From Grammothele lineata (lineage: Eukaryota > Basidiomycota > Agaricomycetes > Polyporales > Polyporaceae): a DNA stretch of 64,000 nt. Below the pieces are notes generated by a model. It was given only the letters and a program-made list of their open reading frames with translations. It did not search any database and was not told where the DNA came from. Below are positions 34,519 through 46,200 of the stretch, piece by piece (positions within the stretch are counted from its first letter, which is position 1; each line of letters opens with the position of its first letter). The stretch lies in assembly GCA_002150815.3 (NCBI GenBank), contig NDFF03000001.1, positions 868,001 through 932,000 of the forward strand. Direction: 5' to 3'. The translations under genes and the position numbers were made by a program.

Positions 34519-36814
34519 TCAAGCACCGACGGTCTGCTCTAACGTGGCCTTCGCCATCGTAGTCTCCAGATTGATCCGCCCGCTCTCCAGCGCCGCCATG
34601 ATTCTCCGCCGCATGTCCAGGTCGGCTCGCAGCGCTCCACTATAAAGTCTCCCGTCCGCAGAGAACTCCCAAATGCCCTTCATAAGAGGCATCGACTTGT
34701 CGATGAGGTCAAGGACGAATGTCATAAACCGCGCGCTCGCTGCGACTTCAAACTGAGCATGGAGGGAGCAGTGAAGGTACCCTGGGACGTTAATGATCAA
34801 ACGTTAGACGAGTCTTTGATAGAAAGAAATGGAGACTGACAAACGTGGTGCTCTTCGTCGGGCGGGTAGGTCAAGGCGGCTTCGAGGTATTCTTGAGACG
34901 ACTTGGCGTATAGCTGATCAACCTCCGCAGTGAGCCCATTGGCCTCCCGAAGCTTCATGGCTTTACGGTGGAAGCAGAATCCACGGAGACTAAGATGAAA
35001 GCGATGACGAGAGTCATTCATGTGTATACTAAAACTTTCAGCACTTACGCATGAGCCTGGCCAAGAGGATATTTGTGGAACGCCCACCAAAACCCGATAG
35101 GCTCAGTAGGCTCCGGCTCTTGCAGGATGGATTCACCCTGCATCTCCTCCAAGAGAGCATCCGCGCCTGCAAGGAGTTCGTCCAACGAGTATTTTGAAGT
35201 TGAGACCGTTGCCGTAACGTCGTATGCCTGAACAGAGCCACGTCAGTGAGCTACGGACGGGTTTGAAGGAGAGGGGCTTACTTTCATGAACAGGTCCAGA
35301 CGTAGACACTTGACACCACGGATAAAAGTCGGCTGAAAAATCGATCCCTTCTGATCGTATGGGACGTCCGCCCACTCATGACTTCCCCACTGGAGAACTT
35401 CGAGGGCGGATGTGTAGAACTCAAGGGCTGCTCCGGCATTGCTCCTCAGGCCATTCTCCATAAACGCACGCAGGATCCAAGCTCTAGATACTCGGTTCAG
35501 TATGATTGGCATATGTCGGTAGTAAGAGCAAGTAAGATTCCACTCATACCTGACGGTTACGGCTAATGCGGGACGGACTGAGTTCCAGCCTTCCTCTCTG
35601 AGTCTTTTAGGGATGGCATCTATAACGCCTTTGGCACCATCGTCCTTCCACGCTGTAGTTTTCGCAGCTTCAAACATGACTGTGACGGGACGGATAGGTA
35701 TGACACAAACATATCATAACTAGTCGAGGCTGGCTTACCTTGATTCTGGTACTTTTCGAGGAATTTGGGATCGGAGATATGGAAGATGCGTTGATCAGCA
35801 ATAATTGCGTTCGACAACGCTTCAATAGCCTGCGGAACATGTGAGCAGATGGTATAGGAGTGACGTGTCTCGCCCTACCCCAGTGTGTCCAAAATAACCC
35901 CTCTGTCCGCCTGGTGCTGGAACGAAACGACCTTGATTGATATATTTGATCCCTTCTTGCCATGACTGGTATAAGTGGGTTAAGTGCATCCAGATGAGCA
36001 GCAGCATAACACACGACATACTGTATGAGCATAGTGAATGACCCACGCCTAAATCCGATTGTGGTTAAGGGCTAGTTGCTTGTCGAGAGGTAAGAAGCTG
36101 AAACGCACGCTGCTTTCCACCACCTGCCGTGCCTGATAATCCGGGAGGAGAGCATATGCCTTGTTCCATGGCAGCTTGTGCTGATCGTTTGCGCCCACCA
36201 CCGACGCGCCATCAGGCTGTTTGGGGTTCGCTAGGAGGTCGGCGAGCTTTGCCTCTGCTGCTGCGAGCTCGGTCACGTATGTCGCACGCTGCTTCTCCTG
36301 AGCTGGCGTGAGATTTTCGACGGGGAGGGCTGCGACGGCGCGTTTCCACGCTTCGACAGCCTCGTCAGGCCTGCTTAGATTCTGGTGAATAGCGTGAGCG
36401 TGACGCGGGGAAAAATACTGAACGTATCGCTCACCATCCGTGCGGCAGCTAAGCGCCCCCACGCCTTCGCATAGCTCGGGTCGAGTTCCGTGGCCTACAG
36501 AGCGAGGTTAGAGGCATGCATATCTAGGGAGGCGGTGTGTATGCCTTGCTAGCGTCCACAGCTGCATCCAGATACCTACGCGCGATAAATTGTAAGTGAA
36601 GCGCGCGAGGAGGCAGATCCTGACTTGATAGCGCACGTCCAACACACCTATTAAGCCCGTACGAGCAAGCAGCGCGATTGCAGTACAGAACCGCATTTTC
36701 CTTGTCGAGCTTGATCGCCGCGGTGTATTTTTTGTACGCGCCGGAGAAGTCGTTCTTCAAGAAGAGCGCGTTGCCTTCCCCTTTCAGCACCTCTGCTTGG
36801 GACGAGCTGGCCAT
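34519..36814 (-). CDS. TPR protein, tandem paralogue 3
   Basis: Twelve exons (minus): 36648-36814, 36545-36575, 36435-36494, 36109-36381, 36022-36048, 35879-35965, 35739-35829, 35550-35679, 35282-35483, 35049-35227, 34841-34989 and 34519-34781; 552 residues. It has N-terminal TPRs with clamp residues (VLKGEGN, YCNRAA, YAKAWGRLA). An Ala/Glu-rich helix (TELAAAEAKLADLLA) follows the TPRs. Landmarks shared with its sisters are AWVIHYAHT, FIRGVKCLRLDLF and WYLHCSLHAQF. Intron 2 (36495-36544) has a GC donor, as in paralogue 1. Start ATG 36814 gives MASSSQAE. The terminal exon lacks the longer tails of copies 1 and 2. Confidence 0.82.
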
Positions 36815-37342
36815 GGTCGCGGTTGATGATCAAGAGAGAATTAAGCTTCAAGGGGTGCGACGGATGGCTGAGGTGTGCGATTCGCTCCACGTTGTGCCAT
36901 TGGCGAACCGCGAACGCGAGGACCCAAGTACTGGCTCCTTCGAGTAGTCAAACTGTATGTTGGGATGCTGGGTACAGATGTTTTGCCTGTGAAGGAATAC
37001 GCCGTGTGGCACGTTGTCTAGGGCAGCGGCCAGAGTCTGACAGCGAAGTCCTCATGGTGAGACGCGTGGTCGATCGGAAGGTCGACTCCATAGGTAGGTC
37101 ACGGCATGCAGGGATCCATTTGAATAAAGTATACGTAGCAAGTATGCTAAGCAATGAAGCGTATATCCTAACGATGAAGTGTGCCGAAAGTTGGTGGTCT
37201 CCTATTGGCTTTTTGCACCACAATATCATCCTCACACGCGGCCTGAGAGCAGTACAAAGATGTATGCTGCAGGATGAAGAATCCAGAGCCTCGACACCGT
37301 CTGGAGAGTTGCGGGGCTGGGTGTTGTGCAAGACGTGGGCCT
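36815..37342. other. Intergenic, promoter side of TPR gene 3
   Basis: 528 bp between TPR paralogue 3 and the end of the Mgr2 gene. A frame of about 200 codons runs over it on the plus strand but has no motif and overlaps the Mgr2 terminal exon, so I treat it as chance. Confidence 0.45.
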
Positions 37343-37922
37343 TCACTTCTGTGCCTGTTCGCGCGCCCATTGTGCTCTCATGTTTGTCAGACCTTCTGAC
37401 CTTGGACGCATGATGGGATGCGTAAGCTGCAATCGCGCAGCTTCAAGGTGTGGCGGGAGCTCGCCATCATTACGGATGACCTGCGAGTGTCGGGTTAAGG
37501 GAAAATGAGTCTCCTTGGAGGGTTTGGAATCTTCGTACCGATCCGATCGCAAGGAAGAAAGAGAAAGTAGCTGCACTGCCTAGCATATACTGGGATAATG
37601 TGGGGAGAACACCGCGGGGGCCGGCACCCCCTCTACAGAACGGACTGTGAGTGGGTAGTTAGAACACGAGGCACTGCGACGCACCGGAGGATGCTGAACC
37701 CGCCAAACAGAAAACCCATGGTAAGCCCAACACCCGCGCCCATCACAGCACCCATCCTGGTTGAGTTTTAGCGTCTATCCCGACGTCGAAAGCCGTGAAA
37801 TATACCGTACTTCACTGAAGAATTCGGGTAAGTGAGGCCCTCGGTGGGAAAGCAGACGGTAACGCACGCTTCTGCCATACGGTGGGAGCAGCATGTCCTT
37901 GTGGAATCGCTGCAGGAGGCAT
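37343..37922 (-). CDS. MGR2: Mgr2/Romo1-family mitochondrial inner-membrane protein
   Basis: Subunit of the TIM23 presequence translocase in the inner membrane; in yeast Mgr2 couples and gates the channel laterally. Exons (minus): 37868-37922, 37811-37814, 37685-37756, 37539-37632 and 37343-37480; 120 residues. Family landmarks are MPPAAIPQ, WQKLKMGAVMGAGVGLTMGF, LFGGFSILRGGAGPRG, LSQYMLGSAATFSFFLAIGS and VIRND. The two hydrophobic hairpin segments with Gly-rich packing motifs are clear. The second exon is only 4 nt (TGAA); it is needed to give Leu-Lys before MGAVMG and to keep phase. Both flanking introns (53 and 54 bp) have good borders (CAG acceptor, GTACGG donor). The C-terminal 40 residues extend beyond yeast Mgr2. 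Divergent from PEX10. Confidence 0.87.
37811..37814 (-). other. MGR2: 4-nt microexon of MGR2
   Basis: TGAA between CTTCAG and GTACGG on the minus strand. It joins C|TGAA|G across two introns to encode Leu-Lys, the residues the family has between W-x-K and MG. Confidence 0.8.
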
Positions 37923-38171
37923 ATCAAAGCGTAACGATATGAAGGAGGTGAAGGTGAGGCCGACAGGCGTTAGGTGACACTGAGGGAGAGGTGGCAAAGA
38001 ATCCTGACGTCGTGAGCGTCTCACGGAACGCAGCGCAGGACGCGTCGGGCGTCGGGGCGCCCGTACCCCGGCTTCGTACCTGACGCCGACCCCGGAACAA
38101 ACACACGACCTTGCGCTTGTCTGACGCTGTACGCACTCCACACTTGACCGGTGCCGGAATCGACGACGCCT
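37923..38171. promoter_or_regulatory. Shared divergent promoter, MGR2 and PEX10
   Basis: The start codons of the two genes are 249 bp apart on opposite strands. No TATA box is evident; GC-rich. Confidence 0.5.
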
Positions 38172-39409
38172 ATGTCTGCAGCTCCGCCGTCATTTCCACT
38201 CGCGCAACAAGCACAGATTAGTGAGTGAAAGGGCTCCCGTGAAGCCGGTCGGAGCTGTGCTTAACCCCGCATACGCACTGCAGTCCGTTCCAACCAGCGC
38301 GACCTATTTCAAGTCGCGAGTCTGCGAGAAGAGACTGAGAACGTACTGAGGTCATGGCTTGGTGAGTATGCGCGTCGTTCCTCGCGCCAAGGATTCATGC
38401 GCTAAACGCACATTAGGTACGAGGTGGCTCACCCGATGGGACAAGGAGATCGACTTCGCAGCGAACGTGTTGTATTATGGACTTACTCTGGGTTTCGGTA
38501 CGTTATGACTGAGATTATTCGCGGCATTTTACTCATTTGCCGTAGGCTCTCAGACTCTGGGTGAAGAGTACACTGACATATGGCTCCATTCCTCCCGTAC
38601 ACGGCGTCGACCTGACCCCCGCTTAAGGGCAGCGCTCATCCTCCTCCCTACCCTCCCATCCTACATACTTTCAAGATGGGGCTCTCTGCTGTCGCAGTCA
38701 TCCATTGTTGGGGCAACCCTTCGCAAGATACCCACAATGCTAGAGGTACTATCCGAAATCAACCTGGCAATATTCTACCTACGGGGGACGTACTATAACA
38801 TTGTCCGGAGAATGCTTGGGATTAAATACGTATGTACCCCACGCGTCCCACGTCCAGTTCATGTACTGAATACGAAGGAAGATATCCGCCATTCCCGAGA
38901 ACCCGAATGCCCGACCTCCGTCGTACGCCCTGCTTGGGATACTGCTCGGCGTTCGTCTCATCCATCGCGCACTAAGCTACCTTCGCGCTCGCTCCAATAA
39001 AGTGGATATCGCAAATGGAAGGAGCAAACGAAATATTGACGGCGAAGATGAGATTTATATTGACGACCGCCGGATTTCGACTATCCTGGAGGCGACAAGC
39101 CCGGAAGACGTGCCACCATTACCAGCGGAGGATGACGTACGGACCATCTTGGATATATCAAAGATACCACCAGCTGTACGCGCCGGGAGGACTTGCACGC
39201 TGTGCTTGGAGGAGCGGACGGCTAGTTGTGCGACTGACTGTGGACATATCTTCTGTTGGAATTGCATCGTGGGTTGGGGTCGAGAAAAAGTGAGTTCAGT
39301 CGTGACGATTGTCCGTCCCAAATATTGACCTCTCCTCGTGCAGGCGGAGTGCCCTTTATGTCGACAGTCATTGAATCTCACCTCTCTATTGCCTGTGTAC
39401 AACTTGTGA
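38172..39409 (+). CDS. PEX10: Peroxisome biogenesis factor 10, RING E3 ligase
   Basis: Peroxisomal membrane ubiquitin ligase; with Pex2 and Pex12 it ubiquitinates the receptor Pex5 for recycling. Exons 38172-38220, 38284-38361, 38417-38497, 38546-38829, 38882-39289 and 39344-39409, phases matched, give 321 residues, normal for Pex10. The N-terminal Pex2/Pex12-type membrane domain includes IIRSNQRDLFQVASLREETE, RWLTRWDKEIDF, LTLGFGSQTLGEEY and LRGTYYNIVRRMLGIKY. The C-terminal C3HC4 RING reads CTLCLEERTASCATDCGHIF, then CWNCIVGW and CPLCRQSL. All eight metal ligands are present; the last intron falls between the sixth and seventh. The protein ends LLPVYNL, as in homologues. Divergent from MGR2 and convergent with the SmE gene, 151 bp away. 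Confidence 0.93.
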
Positions 39410-39560
39410 CGGCTACATGCAGTACTCGCGATATCTTACCCAGAGCAAACCCGCGGAGGACGGTCGATAGCGTGGCGTGTAAGTAATATCACAGCAAGAA
39501 CGTACAACATGTGCGGAAGAAGTCTGCACTTTTACAGAATCCAAGGACGAGGGGAACATC

Positions 39561-40144
39561 TCAAACTACTTGCTGGATGAGCGTGATGTTATCACCTTTC
39601 AGCAAAATACGTCCTATAGTCCTACGTGTGAGTGAAAGCTATACGCAGAATGATGAACCACGCACCTAGTTCTCGCCTGGGCTGCGCGTCTTTCACAAAT
39701 ACCTCCGCCGCGTTATCCATCACAATATTCATGAATTCGTCGAAACCCTGAACAGGCATCGAATCAGTATCGAAAGGGGAGTACGGTCGCGAAAGGCAGA
39801 TCAAAAATGGAGTGTAAACACTCATCGCGCGTGGTATGGTGTGTGCAATGAAGAAGCCGATGCCTTCGTTCATACGTTCAACGCGGAGTGAAGGCAGGTG
39901 CATTTGAACACGCACAATGATAGTTCCTTCAATACGCATCTCGATGTTGTCGTAGAGCCAGATCACAACTTTTGTCCTCTGAGACATACGGTTAGCGAGA
40001 TAAAGTCGCGCATATTATGACCTTACTTGTTGTAAGTTCTTGAAGATCACGTTCTACGAGCATAGGTCAGTTGTAGGCGGAGTGTCAAGGTGGTGGGGGA
40101 CGTACGATGGGCTGAACCATCACACGCTGCTGACGACCCGACAT
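39561..40144 (-). CDS. Small nuclear ribonucleoprotein E (SmE)
   Basis: One of seven Sm proteins that form the ring on spliceosomal snRNAs. Exons (minus): 40106-40144, 40027-40053, 39916-39978, 39666-39747 and 39561-39613; 87 residues. The Sm1 motif is IWLYDNIEMRIEGTIIGFDE then FMNIVMDNAAEV; the Sm2 motif is ILLKGDNITLIQQ, at the C-terminus. The N-terminus MSGRQQRVMVQPINVIFKNL matches the E-type rather than other Sm proteins. Intron 3 is 168 bp, long for this genome; the others are 48-53 bp. It shares a 120-bp divergent promoter gap with the dynein motor gene, so RNA processing and dynein may be transcribed from one nucleosome-free region. Confidence 0.93.
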
Positions 40145-40264
40145 GATGAAGAGCGATTGGGGAGCGGGAGAGGAAGAGAGAAGGTGTGATTGAACAGTAC
40201 GGAAAGAGAGGCAGAGGTGTGCAGACAAGGACGCTGAGGGGCACGAGTTTGGCGCGCTCGAGGA
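40145..40264. promoter_or_regulatory. Shared divergent promoter, SmE and dhc2
   Basis: Only 120 bp separate the SmE ATG (minus) from the proposed dhc2 ATG (plus). A TGA in the dhc2 frame near 40228 blocks simple extension of the dynein frame upstream. The short gap leaves no room for a dynein tail. Confidence 0.6.
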
Positions 40265-43200
40265 ATGCGCGGCTCGGCGGATGCCGAAAGCGTTTCTGGC
40301 GACGCGTCGCGTCTTGCTAAACTTGTCCACAGCCAGAGTGTCAACAACATGGAGGTGCGTACCCTCCATCGGGCATATCCTCCCTACAGCTAGCTCATGC
40401 CCCCTTTCTTGTAGTTGTTGGCACCCTCCAATTCCTCCACCGCGGCGGCGGTCACATTCATCACCTTCGTTCAGGACCTCAAACGCAAGACCAAGACATG
40501 GGGTCCTATGATCGAGCTCTGCGCGAGCGGCGAGAAGACACTCGAACGATTTCGATATCAATTTCCGGACGACTGGTTGTACAGCGATCAACTACGCGGG
40601 GAGTGGAGCGCGTTCAATGAGATTCTCAAGAGGAAGAACGATTCTATCCAGGAGCAGTTAGGTATGTCCTTGTCATGCAACAGTGCTGACGCTGGCCATG
40701 GGAGCGTGGAATGACTGAACGGCCTGTCTGTAGCGGGCCTTCAGTTGAAGATTGTTGCGGAGGATAAGATAGTTGAGAACAAGATCAACGACATCATTCA
40801 GGAGTGGGAGCAGACACGGCCAGTCCAGGGCAGCATGAGGGCCGATACCGCGCTCAACACCATCAACATCTTTGAGGGCAAGCTCACGCGCGTACAAGAA
40901 GATTATGAGCTCGTATGCAAGGCGAAGGAGGCGCTTGACCTGGAGCTCATCCGTCACACGCGCTTGGAGCCTGTCTTTGAGGAGTTACGTGACCTCAAAG
41001 CCGTCTGGACGGCGTTGTCGGGAGTGTGGAGTCAGATTGGCGAGCTGAGGGAGTTGGCCTGGGCAACGGTTCAACCAAGGAAGCTCAGGCAACAGCTGGA
41101 TGGGTTACTGTCCTCGACGAAGGAGATGCCGACACGCATGCGCCAGTACGCAGCGTTCGAGTTCGTGCAGGAACAGCTCCGCGGGCTACTCAAGGCGAAC
41201 ACGCTCATCTCGGAACTCAAGTCCGAGGCGTTAAAGGACAGGCATTGGAAGCAGCTGTTCAAGGTTCTGAGGGTACCATCGCAGATTAGTCTACCACTGT
41301 GAGTGATTTGCTGTGCGGAGGGCTCATAAGCTCATGGGAGGGGCAGAATGACGCTGGGTCATGTTTATGATATGGACCTGCGTAAGAACGAGAGCCTCAT
41401 CAAGGAGGTGATCATCCAAGCCCAAGGAGAGGTGCGTGGTCTCGTACCTGCCACGGTGTATTACGCTCACGTTCTTCAACTTGAAGATGGCTCTCGAGGA
41501 GTACATCAGGCAAGTCAAGGAGACATGGACAAGCTACACCCTCGAGCTGGTGAACTACCAGAATAAATGTCGGCTCATCAGGTATGTGCCGTGCAGCGTT
41601 GTCTTTCGGTACCTCGCTCACGTTTTCTCAGAGGATGGGACGATCTCTTCAATAAGTGTAGCGAGAATCTGAACTCGCTCACAGCCATGAAGCTGTCCCC
41701 ATACTACAAAGGTGAGGAGGTCTTCCGGGTGCGTAGTCCTAAGCTAATGGAGGTCTATGGTAGTTTTCGAGGAAGAGGCGGGCTCCTGGGAAGAGAAACT
41801 TAACCGTATTCATGTGTTGTTCGGTAAGGGTCAATATGACTGTCTCGTTGTTTGCTGCTTAATATGGGTTTGTAGATGTTTGGATTGACGTCCAGCGGCA
41901 ATGGGTCTACCTGGAGGGGATCTTCTCGGGTAGTGCTGACATCAAGCACCTCCTGCCAGTGGAGTCTGCGAGATTCCAGAATATCAATACCGAGTTCTTG
42001 GCCGTGATGAAAAAGGTGTACAAGTCACCCTTCGTCGTCGATGTGATGAACATTCAGGGCATCCAGAAGTCGCTCGAGCGTTTGGCCGATCTGCTGAACA
42101 AGATCCAAAAGGCACTCGGAGAGTACCTTGAGCGCGAGCGTGCCTCGTTCCCCCGCTTCTACTTCGTCGGTGACGAAGATCTTCTCGAGATTATCGGTAA
42201 CAGCAAGGAGATCCTGCGTATCATGAAACATCTAAAGAAGATGTTCGCGGGAATCTCGACCATCATGCTGGACGAGGAGTTGACTCAAATCCAAGGGATG
42301 GCGTCGAGGGAGGGCGAAGAGGTCCACTTCAAGACCCCTATCTTGCTCAAGGACTACCCAAAGATCAACGATTGGCTCAGCAAGCTCGAGGCGGAGATGC
42401 GGGTCTCGTTGGCAGAGCTACTCTGTGATGCCGTTGGCGAGCTCCAGTCTTTCTACGGTTCCGTGACACCGCTCCCTCAGGACCAGTTCATGACGTGGTT
42501 GGAGAAGTACCCTGCCCAACTCGTCACCCTGGCTATCCAGGTCGCATGGACCGCGTCGGTCGAGGCCGCACTTGAGAGCTCACAATCACTGGAGGGCCCC
42601 CTCGATACTGTTCGACAAGGCCTGGACCTCCTCGCCGACGTAGTCTTGACGGAGCTTACACCCGTGACGCGTCGCAAATGCGAACACCTCATCACCGAGC
42701 TCGTACACCAACGTGATGTGACACGCACCCTCATCGCCCAACACATCACCGACAACAGAGCGTTCTCGTGGCTCTACCAGATGCGCTTCTACCTCAACCG
42801 TAGTGTCGACAACCCTCTTGACCGACTTTCCATTCGGGTGGCCGATGCGTCATTCCCATACGGATGGGAATACCTCGGTGTTCCCGACCGTTTGGTGCAG
42901 ACACCGCTCACGGACAGGTGTTACCTGACGTTGACGCAGGCCCTGGACAACCAGCTCGGTGGCTCTCCTTTCGGTCCTGCTGGAACTGGTGAGTACTAAC
43001 ATGCGTCAAAGTAAGGCGCAGGATGTTGATTCCCCTCTTAGGCAAGACGGAGTCGGTCAAGGCGCTTGGCGTTCAGCTCGGTCGTTTCGTCCTCGTTTTT
43101 TGTTGCGATGAGACGTTCGACTTCCAGGCCATGGGCCGTATCTTCGTTGGTCTTTGTCAGGTCGGCGCTTGGGGATGCTTCGACGAGTTCAACCGTCTCG

Positions 43201-46200
43201 AAGAGCGCATCCTTAGTGCCGTCTCGCAGCAGGTACAGAGTATCCAGCAGGGTCTTGCAGCACTCGTCAAGAACCCGAATACGGAGATTGAGCTGGTTGG
43301 CAAGAACGTCAAGCTCAATAAGAACATGGGTATATTCATCACGACCAACCCGAACTACGCCGGTCGTTCCCAGCTTCCTCCGAACTTGACGAAACTGTTC
43401 CGTCCGATGGCCATGACTCGCCCCGACCGGGAGCTTATTGCGCAGGTTATGTTGTTCTCGCAGGGTTTCAGGACCGCAGAGTCGCTCGCGTCCAAGATCG
43501 TGCCCTTCTTCAATCTGTGCGACGAGCAGCTGTCCCCCCAGCCGCACTACGACTTCGGTTTGCGTGCGCTCAAGGCCGTGCTTGCTTCCGCCGGTATCCT
43601 CAAGCGTGAACGCCTCCTCGCTTCCAGCGCCGAGGGACTTGATGCAGTTGGCCTCTCGGATGCCGCTTCAGAGCAGGTCATCTTAATCCAGAGTGTCACG
43701 GAGACAATTGTGCCCAAGCTTGTGGCAGACGATGTGCCGCTTCTGACGAGGTACATTGTTTGACGCTATCAGCGGATTTAGTCAGCTGATCTCCTCTCAG
43801 CCTCCTCGCGGACGTCTTCCCCGGTGTCGACTATGTTCCAGTCGATTTGGATGCCCTACGCGCCGAGATCAGCAAAGTCTGCGCGGAGCGTCGTCTCGTC
43901 GAGGGTGAACGCTGGATCAACAAGATACTTCAACTCTACCAGATCCAGAAGATTCAGCACGGTCTCATGATGGTTGGGCCTTCCGGTAGCGGTAAGAGTA
44001 ACGCGTGGCAGGTGCTTCTCGCTGCGCTGGAACGATTGGATGGCGTGGAGGGCGTGTCATATGTGATCGACCCCAAGGCGATGCACAAGGACGCCCTGTA
44101 CGGTACCCTTGACCCCACGACCCGCGAGTGGAACGACGGTCTCTTCACCCACACGCTGCGCAAGATCGTGGACGACGTCCGCGGTGAGAGCGGCAAGAGA
44201 CATTGGATCATCTTCGATGGTGACGTCGATCCCGAATGGGTTGAGAATCTGAACAGGTACGTTTCCTCATCTGGTTTGTTGAAACTGATCAGTGCTGATA
44301 TGGGTTGTAGTGTCTTGGATGACAACAAACTACTGACCCTTCCCAACGGCGAGCGTCTTAACCTTCCACCCAATGTCCGCATCATGTTTGAGGTCGAGCA
44401 TCTCAAGTACGCGACGCTTGCCACCGTCAGTCGTTGTGGTATGATCTGGTTCAGCGAGGATGTTGTGGAGCCGTCCATGGTATTCCGCCACTACTTGGAG
44501 ACCCTCTCCACGGTTCCCCTCGATGCTGAAGACGATGAAGCGCTAGACCTTCCTGGTCGCCGTACCGAAGCAGCTGACAGCGCCGCTTCCCCTCACTTGG
44601 TAACCCAGAAACAAATAGCCAACATTTTGGAGCCCTTCTTCGCTGAAGGCGAGCTCATCATGTCTGCGCTTCAGTATGCGGAAACCATCGAGCACATCAT
44701 GGACTTCACTGTGACCCGCGCTTTGAACACTCTCTTCTCTCTCCTCAACAAGACCGTCCGGAACGTTGTCGAGTATAACATTCAGCACTCCGACTTCCCC
44801 CTCACACACGAGCGCGTCGAGCAATACGTCACCAAGCGTCTGCTAGTCAACATCATCTGGGCCTTTTCGGGAGACGCTCGCTTGGAGCTCCGTGCCGAGC
44901 TTGGCGACTTCTTGCGGAAGCATACTGGCGTCGACTTACCTCCTCTTACTCAAGGCGGCTCCCTTCTGGACTTCGATGTTCAAGTGGGTAACGGAGAATG
45001 GAGCGCGTGGCAATCCCGTGTGCCAGTTATTGAAATCGAGTCCCACGCGGTCACTGCTTCGGACGTCGTCGTTCCTACTGTCGACACGGTCCGCCACGAG
45101 GAGGTCCTCTATTCATGGCTATCTGAGCACAAACCCCTCATGCTGTGCGGTCCTCCGGGTTCAGGGAAGACCATGACGCTCTTCAGTGCACTGCGCAAGC
45201 TCCCAGACATGGAGGTCGTTGGCCTGAACTTCTCCAGTGCCACAGTCCCCGAGCTTATTCTCAAGACCTTCGAGCAATACTGCGAGTACCGTAAGACTCC
45301 CAACGGTGTCATCCTTGCCCCGTCTCAGATCGGCCGTTGGCTCGTCGTGTTTTGTGATGAGATCAACCTTCCCGCCACGGACAAGTACGGGACCCAGCGC
45401 GTCATCTCATTCATCCGTCAGCTGGTCGAGTGTGGTGGGTACTGGAGGACGAGCGACATGGCATGGGTCAAGCTCGAGCGCATCCAGTTTGTTGGCGCTT
45501 GCAACCCGCCCACAGATCCCGGGCGTGTTCCCCTCAGTCACCGTTTCCTCCGTCATGCGCCTCTCGTCATGGTCGACTACCCAGGAGAGCTTTCACTCAA
45601 ACAGATCTACGGCACCTACAACCGTGGCCTGCTCAAGGTCGTCCCCAACCTGCGTGCCTACGCCGAACCCCTCACCGACGCCATGGTCACGCTCTATCTC
45701 GCGTCGCAGAAACGCTTCACCACGGACATTCAGGCGCACTACGTTTACTCCCCTCGTGAGCTTACACGTTGGGCCCGTGGTATTTACGAAGCCATTCGAC
45801 CTCTAGAGATCTTGTCTGTCGAGGGCCTGGTCCGTGTCTGGGCGCACGAGGCACTCCGCTTATTCCAAGACCGTCTCGTCACCGAAGAGGAAAAGCGGTG
45901 GACCGACGAAGCCATTGACAGTGCCGCAATGGAGCACTTCCCTACGATTAACCGAGACGAGGCACTCGCGCGTCCCATTCTCTTCTCCAACTGGACGTCG
46001 AAGAACTACATTCCCGTCGACCGTGAAGTTCTCCGCGAGTACACCAAGGCTCGTCTACGTGTCTTCTACGAGGAAGAGCTTGACGTGCCACTCGTGCTTT
46101 TCAACGACGTTTTGGACCACGTCCTGCGTATCGATCGTGTGTTCCGTCAAATCCAGGGTCATTTGCTGCTGATTGGTGTCAGCGGCAGTGGAAAGGTGAG

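Noticed and set aside
35821..35965. Apparent one-base frameshift in TPR paralogue 3
   Set aside because: Careful reading of the bases gives four G before TAGGG; the donor after ACT-GGG at 35878 is in phase 0 and restores the frame.
40281..40354. Dynein start at [10 protein letters not shown]
   Set aside because: That frame is not compatible with the phase-0 splice to exon 2; the frame from ATG 40265 is.
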